Source: Deltaproteobacteria bacterium (lineage in GTDB: Bacteria; Desulfobacterota; Binatia; UBA9968). From it: a stretch of 8,050 nt of DNA. Numbering within the stretch: the first letter of the stretch is position 1; the number at the start of each line of letters is the position of its first letter. The notes below the pieces were generated by a model. That model did not search any database and was not told the DNA's origin. It was given only the letters and a program-made list of their open reading frames with translations. The stretch spans positions 1 through 8,050 of the forward strand of contig JAHFAP010000050.1 in the NCBI GenBank assembly GCA_023250495.1. Reading direction: 5' to 3'. Both the position numbers and the translations under genes were made by a program. Positions 1 through 6,622 of this stretch are shown here, piece after piece.

Positions 1-103
1 CAAGATTTCTTAAAGACGCAAGGTTGTCGTCAACTATGTGGGCAGGACTGAGATAGAAATCCTGATTTTCTTGAGCGGGGTCATAACTAAATTTTATTGA
101 CCT
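1..103. other. Left-edge non-coding stretch
   Basis: This stretch lies downstream of the stop of the minus-strand dehydrogenase. It is more AT-rich than the genes. I see no convincing hairpin plus T-tract for the minus-strand gene. One plus-strand frame is open from the window edge to a stop near 56, but its residues resemble nothing I recognise. No feature is claimed here. Confidence 0.4.
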
Positions 104-1078
104 TTACTTTTTGCCGACCGCCTCGGGATTGACCACGTTGATGGGATTACCGGCTGCGTACGCGAGAATCTGATCGACCACGGCTCCGTAGTAAGCCTCA
201 TAGTTATCCCTCTCGACGTAGCCGAGGTGGGGCGTGGCGACTACGTTATCCCTTTTGAGCAGCGGGTGAGCTGCGCCGATCACAGGCTCGTCTTCAAAGA
301 CATCCACCGCCGCAGAGCCCGGGCGCCTGGCCTTTAGAGCCTCGACCAGCGCGCCTTGGGCGATGATCCCGGCGCGGCTCGTGTTGACGATAAGCGCGGT
401 GGGTTTCATGCGCGCAAGGTCCTCACGCGTGACGATGCCGCGGGTCTCGCTGTTGAGCGGGAGATGGAGACTCAGGATGTCGCTTTCGGCGAAGAAGGCG
501 TTTCGGCTTTCCGCGACCTCGTATCCGGCCTCTCTCGCACGCGCCAGCGATCCTTCCCGACCCCAACACAGGACGCGCGCGCCGAACGCCCGCCCCACCT
601 TGGCCACCAGGCTGCCGATGCGGCCGTGGGCGTAGATGCCGAGCGTTTTACCCTGCGCGCCAACCCCAACCGTCGACTGCCAGTGCCCCTCTCTCAGCCG
701 CCGCACCTCGTACGGGATGTGCCGCAGCGCGGCGAGGATCAGGCCCCAGGTAAGCTCCGCGGTCGGGTGTGGGTTGCCGGAGCCGACCGCCGAGACCACG
801 ATGCCGTGCTCAGTGCACGCTTCGATGTCGATATGTCCTATGCTGCGCCCGGTCTGACTGACGAGCCTGAGCTTGGGCAGGCGCTCGATCACCGCGCGCG
901 GAAAAGGCGAGCGTTGCTGGGTCAGGATCACCGCTTCGGCATCTTTCAACCGCTCTGCGAGACGAGCCGGATCCTTTTCTGTATCGTTGTAAACGAGCAC
1001 CTCGTGCCCCTTGAGCTTCGGGTAGCACCGAAGCGTGCGGAACGCGTCTTGATAATCGTCGATCACCGCAATCTTCAT
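104..1078 (-). CDS. D-2-hydroxyacid dehydrogenase family protein (NAD-dependent)
   Basis: The predicted 324-residue cytosolic oxidoreductase would interconvert a 2-hydroxy acid and a 2-keto acid with NAD(H). It has the usual split layout: substrate domain, Rossmann domain (about 105-290), then the C-terminal return. Visible landmarks are AELTWGL (107-113), the nucleotide-binding turn (146-155), NTSRAG with catalytic Arg235, DVFEDEP with Glu264, and TPHLG with His284. The Arg-Glu-His spacing fits the family. The turn reads AHGRIG, so the first glycine of GxGxxG is alanine (A150), which is unusual. I chose the start at 1078 because MKIAVIDDYQ is the typical N-terminus and GAGGAAAGGA lies just upstream. 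A longer frame from 1189 adds 37 residues without family character. The gene is divergent from the TTT receptor. The exact substrate is unknown, and the phosphoglycerate-dehydrogenase-like subgroup is the nearest match by eye. Confidence 0.92.
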   Translation of the reverse strand: MKIAVIDDYQDAFRTLRCYPKLKGHEVLVYNDTEKDPARLAERLKDAEAVILTQQRSPFPRAVIERLPKLRLVSQTGRSIGHIDIEACTEHGIVVSAVGSGNPHPTAELTWGLILAALRHIPYEVRRLREGHWQSTVGVGAQGKTLGIYAHGRIGSLVAKVGRAFGARVLCWGREGSLARAREAGYEVAESRNAFFAESDILSLHLPLNSETRGIVTREDLARMKPTALIVNTSRAGIIAQGALVEALKARRPGSAAVDVFEDEPVIGAAHPLLKRDNVVATPHLGYVERDNYEAYYGAVVDQILAYAAGNPINVVNPEAVGKK

Positions 1079-1083
1079 CGTGA

Positions 1084-1093
1084 TCCTTTCCTC
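1084..1093 (-). promoter_or_regulatory. Ribosome binding site of the dehydrogenase
   Basis: On the minus strand GAGGAAAGGA precedes the ATG at 1078 by five bases. It supports the 324-residue start over the longer frame from 1189, which would run through this site. Confidence 0.65.
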
Positions 1094-1132
1094 GAGGAAT
1101 TTTGCGACCCAGTCACCAACCACGCCAAAGGA

Positions 1133-1159
1133 CTGGCTTGGTCTGGGTCCCTGGCTTGG
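1133..1159. repeat. Two copies of a 9-base direct repeat in a divergent promoter region
   Basis: CTGGCTTGG occurs at 1133-1141 and again at 1151-1159, an 18-base period. The second copy runs into the palindrome TTGGCCAA (1156-1163). The pair lies between the divergent dehydrogenase and TctC genes, so a regulator site is possible. There is no direct evidence for binding, and a short repeat in GC-rich DNA can be chance. Confidence 0.35.
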
Positions 1160-1210
1160 CCAACAAATTACTGACAATCGCGCGGCCATGCAACCTCAAG
1201 CCGAATGGCC

Positions 1211-1240
1211 TTGATCTATTCAGGATATTGTATGTAGAAT
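1211..1240 (+). promoter_or_regulatory. Possible sigma-70 promoter for tctC
   Basis: TTGATC (1211-1216, four of six to TTGACA) and TAGAAT (1235-1240, five of six to TATAAT) are separated by 18 bases. The -10 box ends 24 bases before the TctC start codon, in an AT-richer pocket of the intergenic region. This is a by-eye match only. Confidence 0.35.
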
Positions 1241-1264
1241 CCACCTCGCCAAAGGGGGAAAGAA

Positions 1265-2239
1265 ATGAAAAAGATCGCGAAAAGTCTGTTCACGATTGTG
1301 CTGGTTTTTGCGGCGGCAGTCTGTTCCGGCATGGCGGCGGCCCAGAGCTATCCGAGCAAGCCGCTCCGGCTCATCATTCCATTTCCGCCGGGCGGGAGCA
1401 ACGACATCGTCGGGCGCTTGATTGCTACCAAATTGACCGAACGCCTCGGCAAGCAGGTGGTGGCGGACAACCGCGGCGGGGCAGGAGGCGTCATCGGCAC
1501 GGAAATCGCGGCAAAGTCGGAGCCTGATGGTCACACGCTCCTGATCGTCTCTTCTGCATACGCCATTAATACTTCACTCTACAAGCTGCCGTACGATCCA
1601 ATCAAGGCCTTCACCCCGGTCGCTAAGCTGGGAACCGGGCCCAACGTGCTCACCGTCTTTCCAGGCCTTCCGGTCAACTCGGTGAAAGACCTCATCGCGC
1701 TCGCCAAGGAAAAAGCCGGCAAGCTGAATTTCGCAGCGGCGGGCGTCGGCAGCTTCCAGCATCTCGGGACCGAGCTCTTCAGGATGCTGGCCGGCATCGA
1801 CATTGCAATCGTGCAGTTCAAAGGCGGTGGCCCCGCGATGATTGACGTGATCGGAGGCCATACCCATGCCACGCTCGGCTCGCTCATTCAGTTTATGCCC
1901 CATATCAAATCCGGCAAGCTCAAGGCGCTAGGCACCGGCGGATCGAAGCGCAGCGTCGTCCTGCCTGATGTGCCGACGATCGCGGAGGCCGGCGTACCCG
2001 GATACGAAGCCAACAACTGGTGGGGTATCCTCGCGCCGGCCGGCACGCCGCCGTCGATCGTGGGCAGGCTACACAAGGAGCTCTCGGTGATCCTGAGTTT
2101 GGCGGAAATACAGAAGCGGTTCCTGGACCAGGGTGCGGAGGTGGACGAGATGGGGCCGGCCGAGTTCGGCCCATTTATCGCGGCAGAGATGGCCAAATGG
2201 GCACGGGTCGTAAAAGAGGGCAACATCAAAGCGGAGTAG
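1265..2239 (+). CDS. Tripartite tricarboxylate transporter substrate-binding protein (TctC/Bug family)
   Basis: This 324-residue periplasmic receptor would bind a carboxylate or similar small organic ligand and hand it to the TctAB membrane pair. A signal peptide is clear: MKKIAKS, then a hydrophobic core, then MAAAQ at 23-27, with cleavage near residue 26. The cysteine at 20 lacks a proper lipobox. Family landmarks are PFPPGGSND (39-47), DNRGGAGG (68-75), LPYDPIKAFTPVA (108-120) and a PTIAEAGVPGYE segment in the C-terminal half. The length is normal for the family. GGGGGAAAG sits shortly before the ATG. The tctB and tctA genes follow, but only after a 246-base gap carrying repeats, so co-transcription is likely but not certain. 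Ligand specificity cannot be predicted; Bug receptors bind very diverse compounds. Confidence 0.95.
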   Translation: MKKIAKSLFTIVLVFAAAVCSGMAAAQSYPSKPLRLIIPFPPGGSNDIVGRLIATKLTERLGKQVVADNRGGAGGVIGTEIAAKSEPDGHTLLIVSSAYAINTSLYKLPYDPIKAFTPVAKLGTGPNVLTVFPGLPVNSVKDLIALAKEKAGKLNFAAAGVGSFQHLGTELFRMLAGIDIAIVQFKGGGPAMIDVIGGHTHATLGSLIQFMPHIKSGKLKALGTGGSKRSVVLPDVPTIAEAGVPGYEANNWWGILAPAGTPPSIVGRLHKELSVILSLAEIQKRFLDQGAEVDEMGPAEFGPFIAAEMAKWARVVKEGNIKAE

Positions 2240-2265
2240 AAGTTCTGATCTCGGGGGAAGACGAC

Positions 2266-2409
2266 TCGCGCAAAGCCGCAAAGGGCGCCAGGAAAGAAAG
2301 CAGAAAAAAAACGGGGAATGGCGTCGGGGCCTTTGCGGTCTTGGCGTCTTGGCGCGATGATAAAGAAGGGTCCGGCGATAGAAATATCGCGCAAAGCCGC
2401 AAAGGACGC
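2266..2409. repeat. Dispersed GCAAAGCCGCAAAGG-type repeats between tctC and tctB
   Basis: A 23-base unit containing CGCGCAAAGCCGCAAAGG is present at 2266-2288 and 2387-2409 in direct orientation, with one mismatch. Between them, 2330-2357 is an inverted relative extended by an extra CGCCAAGAC-like module. GCGCGAT (2352-2358) pairs perfectly with ATCGCGC (2386-2392), so the inverted member and the second copy could form a hairpin. The gap 2240-2485 has no convincing gene. Short GCAAAG/GCCAAG repeats of this style recur between genes in many uncultured proteobacterial genomes (recollection, not searched). They may affect mRNA stability or simply be intergenic debris. Confidence 0.7.
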
Positions 2410-2485
2410 GAAGGAGGGAGCCTCGCGAGTGTGCAAATAGAGAGTACTGTTTGGCTGTGAATAATCCGGGCTAACGGAGCTTTAG

Positions 2486-2938
2486 ATGAAAGTCGAGTTG
2501 CGCAACAACAAGGATTTCTGGGCCGGCATCATGTTCATCGGGACCGGCGCCGCGGCGATCTTTATCGCCCGTGATTACCCGTTCGGCAGCACGATGCGCA
2601 TGGGGCCCGGCTACTTCCCGAGCATGCTGGGCGGGATCCTGGTCCTGTTCGGCATCTACGTAATGGTCATAGGGCTGCTGAGAAACGAGAAGATCCAGGG
2701 TCGCTGGTCGCTCCGGGCCCTGATCGTGCTGCCCCTCTCTCTGGTCCTGTTCGGTGTCCTGATGAAGCATGCGGGCTTCATGCCGGCGCTGGCGGTTCTG
2801 ATCTTCGGGTCAGCGGCCGCAGGCAGGGAGTTCAAGTTCGTCGAGGTTCTGCTCCTTACCGTGGTCCTAGCCGGGCTGTCGGTGGCCGTGTTCATCTGGG
2901 GCCTCGGCCTGCCCTACCCGCTGATCAAGGATTTCTGA
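2486..2938 (+). CDS. TctB-like small membrane subunit of the TTT transporter
   Basis: This 150-residue inner-membrane protein is the small, poorly conserved subunit that works with TctA. Four hydrophobic segments are visible, at about 12-29, 44-64, 78-110 (broken by a charged MKHAG turn near 93-97) and 119-141. The GPGYFP motif at 40-45, between the first two segments, is typical of the TctB family. GGAG lies before the ATG at normal spacing. The stop is 10 bases before tctA, so the two are almost certainly translated from one message. Length and topology fit the family. The identification rests on topology, the motif and position between tctC and tctA. Confidence 0.9.
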   Translation: MKVELRNNKDFWAGIMFIGTGAAAIFIARDYPFGSTMRMGPGYFPSMLGGILVLFGIYVMVIGLLRNEKIQGRWSLRALIVLPLSLVLFGVLMKHAGFMPALAVLIFGSAAAGREFKFVEVLLLTVVLAGLSVAVFIWGLGLPYPLIKDF

Positions 2939-2948
2939 CGAGGGCATC

Positions 2949-4445
2949 ATGGAACTCTTGGGTAACGTGATCTTCGGGTTCAGCGTGGCGCTCTCACTGC
3001 AGAACCTGCTTTACTGCTTCATCGGCGTGCTGGTGGGCACCCTGATCGGCGTGCTGCCGGGCATCGGGCCGATGGCGACGATCGCGATGCTGATGCCGCT
3101 CACCTTCAACGTGCCGCCGGTCGCGGCGCTGATCATGCTGGCCGGCATCTACTACGGGGCCATGTACGGCGGCTCGACCACGTCCATCCTGGTCAACCTC
3201 CCGGGGGAGACCGCCTCGGTGGTCACGTGTATCGACGGCTACCAGATGGCGCGGCAGGGGCGCGCCGGGGCGGCCCTCGCAATCGCGGCCATCGGCTCGT
3301 TTTTCGCCGGCACCGTCTGCACGCTGCTGATCGCGCTGTTCGGCCCGCCGCTCGCCGAGATCGCGCTGAAGTTCGGTTCACCGGAATACTTCTCGCTGAT
3401 GCTGATGGGTCTGGTCGCCGCGGCGGTGCTCGCCCACGGCGACATGGTCAAGTCCCTCGCGATGGTGGTGATGGGCCTACTGCTCGGCATCGTGGGTGCC
3501 GACGTCAATTCCGGCATCAAGCGCTTCTCCTTCGGCGTCTACGAGTTGGCAGACGGCATCGGCGTCGTGGTCATCGCCGTGGGGGTGTTCGCGGTGGGCG
3601 AAATCATTAGCAACCTCAGCGACCCTGAAGAGCGCCAGGTCTTCACCTCTAAGGTGACGAACCTCTTCCCCACGAAAGAGGACCTGAAGCAGTCCTTTGG
3701 CGCGATCGTCAGAGGAACCGCGGTCGGGGCATTCTTCGGCGTACTGCCCGGCACCACGCCAGCCATTGCCTCGTTCTCGTCCTACATGGTCGAGAAGAAG
3801 CTCGCCAAGGACCCGTCGCGTTTCGGCCGCGGCGCGATCGAGGGCGTAGCAGGGCCCGAGTCCGCCAACAACGCGGACGCGCAGTGCAAGTTCATCCCGA
3901 TGCTCACGCTGGGGATTCCCGCGAGCGGGACGATGGCGCTGATGCTCGGCGCGCTCATGATTTACGGCATAACGCCCGGCCCGGGTGTGATGACCGAGAA
4001 GCCCGACCTCTTCTGGGGGCTGATCGCGAGCATGTGGATCGGCAACGTGATGCTCGTCGTGCTCAACCTGCCGCTGGTCGGCATGTGGGTGAGCCTGCTC
4101 AAGGTGCCCTATCGCCTGCTCTTCCCCGCTATCATGCTGTTCTCGGCCATCGGTATCTACAGCGTGAACAACAGCTCGTTCGATATCTACCTTATGGCGG
4201 TCTTCGGCATCCTCGGCATCGTTTGGAGGATGCTCGAGTGCAGCCCGGTGCCGATGATGCTCGGGTTCGTGCTGGGGCCGATGGTGGAGGAAAACCTGCG
4301 GCGGGCGTTGCAGGTCTCGCGCGGAGATCCCTCGGTGTTCGTGACGCGGCCGATCAGCCTCGGGTTTATCGTCGCTACGGTCCTGATCCTGATCGTGATG
4401 GTGTTACCGGCGGTGCGCAAACGGCGAGGCGACATTACCGACTGA
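2949..4445 (+). CDS. TctA-like large permease subunit of the TTT transporter
   Basis: This 498-residue polytopic membrane protein forms the transport path of the TTT system and is presumably ion-gradient driven like the studied TctABC citrate system. The family landmarks are clear. GVLVGTLIGVLPGIGPM is at about 26-42. MYGGSTTSILVNLPGE follows at about 72-87. In the second half GAFFGVLPGTTPAIASF begins near residue 260 and the conserved SANNADAQ region lies near 305, followed by PMLTLGIPASGTMALMLGAL. The two GVLPG motifs reflect the internal two-fold repeat of the family. GAGG precedes the ATG. It is strongly GC-rich (42 of 60 bases in 3301-3360). Length is normal and no defect is seen. Confidence 0.96.
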   Translation: MELLGNVIFGFSVALSLQNLLYCFIGVLVGTLIGVLPGIGPMATIAMLMPLTFNVPPVAALIMLAGIYYGAMYGGSTTSILVNLPGETASVVTCIDGYQMARQGRAGAALAIAAIGSFFAGTVCTLLIALFGPPLAEIALKFGSPEYFSLMLMGLVAAAVLAHGDMVKSLAMVVMGLLLGIVGADVNSGIKRFSFGVYELADGIGVVVIAVGVFAVGEIISNLSDPEERQVFTSKVTNLFPTKEDLKQSFGAIVRGTAVGAFFGVLPGTTPAIASFSSYMVEKKLAKDPSRFGRGAIEGVAGPESANNADAQCKFIPMLTLGIPASGTMALMLGALMIYGITPGPGVMTEKPDLFWGLIASMWIGNVMLVVLNLPLVGMWVSLLKVPYRLLFPAIMLFSAIGIYSVNNSSFDIYLMAVFGILGIVWRMLECSPVPMMLGFVLGPMVEENLRRALQVSRGDPSVFVTRPISLGFIVATVLILIVMVLPAVRKRRGDITD

Positions 4446-4556
4446 GTCTCGCCTGCACTAAAGATATGCGAAACACTGTGATTTTAGACTGAAGCTTCGA
4501 GAAGGGGAACCGATGAGGAGATTGACTTTTCCACCTCTGGGATTCAGGAGGAGAAC

Positions 4557-4709
4557 ATGGCGAAGAAGCCCGTAGTGTTATGCGTGGACCTGTTGCCGCC
4601 CGCCATGCGCGAACTGATGGCCGGCCAGAAGCCGGAGGGTCTGGAATTGGTCTTCGCCGAGACCGATGAGGAGGCGGAGCGGGTCGCCAAAGCCCGGGAT
4701 GCGGACTAA
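4557..4709 (+). pseudogene. Truncated N-terminus of a second D-2-hydroxyacid dehydrogenase
   Basis: A strong AGGAGG precedes the ATG, and 50 codons follow to a TAA at 4707. The product starts MAKKPVVLCVDLLPP and continues with ELMAGQKPEGLELVFAETD and then EEAERVAKARDAD. This resembles the first strand-helix-strand unit of a D-2-hydroxyacid dehydrogenase, where the next residues would normally continue into the ADA(I/F)L-type strand. The Rossmann domain and all catalytic residues are absent, and I find no continuation in any frame before the amidohydrolase. Base composition changes close to the stop, so the break may be a recombination junction. The intact dehydrogenase at the left of the window is only a distant relative by eye. 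The stub could still be translated, but it cannot be a functional enzyme. Alternatively it is a genuine small protein of unknown role. Confidence 0.65.
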
Positions 4710-4797
4710 TGGCTGCCTTGAAGTCATGCCGTAGGAAAGAGGGTAGAACAGCTCCGATCGATGCCGCCTTTGAAAAGAGGCACAGGAGAAAATCACG

Positions 4798-5688
4798 ATG
4801 CGTTACTGCATGCCGCCGGATCCCAATCCGAGAAAGCCTAGTTTCATTCCTCCACCTAATTCCTGCGATACTCATTTTCATGTTTTCGGACCTCCGGAAA
4901 AATTTCCTTTTGCCTCGACGCATGAATATACGCCGCCTGCGGCGCCGCTTGAACACTATCTCAACATGTTGGCGGTCATCGGGATCGCTCGCGGAGTTGT
5001 TGTCCAGCCGAGCGTCCATGGGCTCGACAACTCTGTTACGTTGGATGCCATAGAAAGAACGGGAGGACGCTTTCGCGGTGTTGCGCGAGTTGATGACAAG
5101 ACGAGCCGGAGCGAGCTTCAAAGGTTGCATGAAGGGGGCATACGCGGGGTGCGCTTCAATTTGCTAAATAGACCTCGGGGTAATATTGCGATTGACGTCT
5201 TCGACCGGGTTATCGAACGCGTCGTCGAATTTGGTTGGTCCGTCGATCTCCATATCGATCCAAAGAACTTGCTGGAGCAGGAGAACCGTATCCGGGCTTT
5301 GCCAATGCCCGTGGTTTTCGACCATCTAGTCCGCATCAACCCGGTTGAAGGATTCAATCAACCGGCCTTTCAATTACTTCTGGACCTTTTGAAGAGGGAT
5401 CGATTTTGGGTGAAGGTCAGCGGGGCCGATAAGATTTGCAATACAGGCGTTTATTCTTACCGGGGGCTTCCTTACATCGAGGTGATTCCTTTTGCTCGCG
5501 CTGCGATCGAGGCTGCTCCAAATCGCGTCATCTGGGGAAGTGATTGGCCCCATTCGAATATTTTCGTCCCAGGCAAAACTCCCAACGATGGGGATCTGCT
5601 TGACTTGCTGCTCGAATTTGCGCCGGACGAAGAAGTCCGGCGGAAGATTCTCGTCGATAACCCTGCGGTTCTATACGGTTTTGAATAA
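4798..5688 (+). CDS. Amidohydrolase-2 family hydrolase, 2-pyrone-4,6-dicarboxylate lactonase (LigI)-like
   Basis: This 296-residue TIM-barrel hydrolase is predicted to cleave a lactone or pyrone ring carrying carboxylates. LigI and sulfomuconolactone hydrolases are the closest named relatives. Motifs in order are CDTHFHVFG with HxH at His26/His28, VVVQPSVHG (67-75), GVRFN (117-121), DLHID with His152, VFDHL with His176, WVKVSGAD (204-211), WGSDWPH with the key Asp249, and NPAVLYGF at the end. The start is supported by AGGAG at 4784-4788, nine bases upstream; Met5 is a weaker alternative. The gene is visibly less GC-rich than its neighbours (27 of 60 bases in 4861-4920, 29 of 60 in 5161-5220), which suggests separate origin. 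Position after TTT transporter genes suggests the imported acid may be its substrate or a precursor, which is inference. Confidence 0.9.
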   Translation: MRYCMPPDPNPRKPSFIPPPNSCDTHFHVFGPPEKFPFASTHEYTPPAAPLEHYLNMLAVIGIARGVVVQPSVHGLDNSVTLDAIERTGGRFRGVARVDDKTSRSELQRLHEGGIRGVRFNLLNRPRGNIAIDVFDRVIERVVEFGWSVDLHIDPKNLLEQENRIRALPMPVVFDHLVRINPVEGFNQPAFQLLLDLLKRDRFWVKVSGADKICNTGVYSYRGLPYIEVIPFARAAIEAAPNRVIWGSDWPHSNIFVPGKTPNDGDLLDLLLEFAPDEEVRRKILVDNPAVLYGFE

Positions 5689-5689
5689 A

Positions 5690-5735
5690 ATGAGCGGCTT
5701 TTTAGATTTTACTTTTAATTGTTGCGGTTGTATGT
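5690..5735 (+). other. Out-of-frame signal-peptide-like leader for the ModA-like gene
   Basis: In the frame of the downstream binding protein, codons 5706-5735 read ILLLIVAVVC and run directly into MAMSNTMAAEI, the shape of a signal-peptide core followed by a cleavage region. A TAG at 5703-5705 closes that frame upstream, and no ATG, GTG or TTG starts it. An ATG at 5690, one base after the amidohydrolase stop, gives MSGFL in another frame; loss of a single base (for example A5704 or G5705) would join it to the hydrophobic run. T-rich DNA encodes hydrophobic residues easily, so chance is possible. Confidence 0.5.
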
Positions 5736-6446
5736 ATGGCGATGAGCAACACGATGGCAGCAGAAATCAGGGTGCTCAGTGCGGGTGCGGTCGAGCCCGG
5801 TCTAGTCGGACTGATTGATGCGTTCCGGCGGGAAACCGGGCACGACGTGAAAGTGGCATTCGCTACTGCACCGGCGCTCCGCAAACGCATCGGCGGCGGC
5901 GAGATGGTGGATGTCGTGATTGCGCCGCCAGCCGTGCTCGACGACCTGGTCAAGGGCGGGAAAGCTGCGGCAGCGGACCGCGTCACGGTCGGCCGGGTCG
6001 GCGTGGGCGTCACCGTTCGCGACGGCGCACCGCTGCCGAGAATCGCCACTGTCGATGAGTTCAAGCAATCCGCGCTGAGCGCCGGATCGCTGGTTTACAA
6101 CCAGGCCTCGACCGGCATCTATCTTGAGGGTCTGTTCGATCGGCTCGGAATCGGGGAGCAACTGAAAGCCAAGACGACGCGCTACCCGGATGGCGCGGCG
6201 GTGCTCAATCACGTCATCAAGGGGAAGGGCATCGAAATCGGCTTCGGTGCGATCACCGAGATCATCGAGTACAGCAAGAAAGGGCTGAAGCTCGTTGGCC
6301 CGCTGCCGGCGGAGATCCAGAACTACACGACTTACGCCGCGACGATCGTGGCGGGTGGCGCTGCTGCGGATACGGCGCGGGCGTTGGTGCGCACCATCAC
6401 GACGACTGCGGCAAAAGCGGCATTCGCGGCAGCCGGCGTCGAATAA
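5736..6446 (+). CDS. ModA-like (type 2 periplasmic-binding-fold) substrate-binding protein
   Basis: The 236-residue product has the molybdate-type solute-binding fold. Visible blocks are EIRVLSAGAVEPGL (10-23), the FRRETGHDVKVAFATAPAL segment (30-48), GEMVDVVIAPP (55-65), GRVGVGVTVRDG (87-98), YNQASTGIY (121-129) and IEIGFGAITEI (166-176). Similar proteins are annotated as molybdate-like or generic substrate-binding domains. No ATPase or permease partner is in the window, so it is an orphan. The first in-frame ATG is used, but no purine-rich ribosome site precedes 5736, 5742 or 5754. As annotated there is no signal peptide; the hydrophobic leader lies just upstream behind a stop. The protein may be cytosolic, or the gene may be freshly frameshifted. 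Composition is GC-rich again, unlike the amidohydrolase. The body is confident; the ligand is unknown. Confidence 0.85.
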   Translation: MAMSNTMAAEIRVLSAGAVEPGLVGLIDAFRRETGHDVKVAFATAPALRKRIGGGEMVDVVIAPPAVLDDLVKGGKAAAADRVTVGRVGVGVTVRDGAPLPRIATVDEFKQSALSAGSLVYNQASTGIYLEGLFDRLGIGEQLKAKTTRYPDGAAVLNHVIKGKGIEIGFGAITEIIEYSKKGLKLVGPLPAEIQNYTTYAATIVAGGAAADTARALVRTITTTAAKAAFAAAGVE

Positions 6447-6570
6447 GCAGAGTTTAGATAGCTGAAGGGAGCGGATCTGGGACTGATGTATTTTAGTTTT
6501 ACCGATCGATTTAAAGCAACAATTCGACTGGCTCCCTCGATCCGGTCGCATCTTTGATTCTGCATCACTA

Positions 6571-6600
6571 GCCCGGACTGGCTTACCAGCCGGGCGTTTT
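6571..6600 (+). terminator. Rho-independent terminator after the ModA-like gene
   Basis: GCCCGG (6571-6576) pairs with CCGGGC (6590-6595), and after a single bulged A, CTGG (6578-6581) pairs with CCAG (6586-6589) around a CTTA loop. GTTTT follows. That is a ten-pair stem with a short T-tract. It lies 124 bases after the stop at 6446. Oddly it ends only 22 bases before the next start codon, so it could also act as a leader hairpin of that broken gene. The rest of 6447-6622 shows no gene. Confidence 0.75.
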
Positions 6601-6622
6601 GGCTGTGGAATAGGAGGACAAG

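Noticed and set aside
356..1174. Long plus-strand frame opposite the dehydrogenase
   Set aside because: It is the antisense shadow of a clear minus-strand enzyme, with no ribosome site or recognisable domain.
2240..2485. CRISPR-like array in the repeat-bearing gap
   Set aside because: There are only two direct copies plus one inverted variant, no regular spacers and no cas genes.
4513..4575. 20-codon frame starting ATGAGGAGATTG before the dehydrogenase stub
   Set aside because: It overlaps the better supported start at 4557 in another frame, has a weak ribosome site, and its arginine-rich product looks like a shadow of the AGGAGG region.
4557..4709. Recent duplicate of the dehydrogenase at 104-1078
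   Set aside because: The N-terminal residues differ clearly (MAKKPVVLCVDLLPP versus MKIAVIDDYQDAFRT), so it is a separate family member, not a local copy.
4709..5053. Frame starting at the TAATG overlap after the stub
   Set aside because: It runs out of frame over the well-supported amidohydrolase and has no family character.
5690..5818. MSGFLDF... frame as an independent small gene
   Set aside because: It overlaps the ModA-like gene in another frame and is rich in cysteine and arginine from shadow reading. I use only its start as a possible remnant of the signal peptide.
6466..6537. AGGGAGC pairing with GCTCCCT as a structured RNA
   Set aside because: The seven-pair arms are about 58 bases apart with no supporting inner structure seen. 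It is likely to arise by chance.
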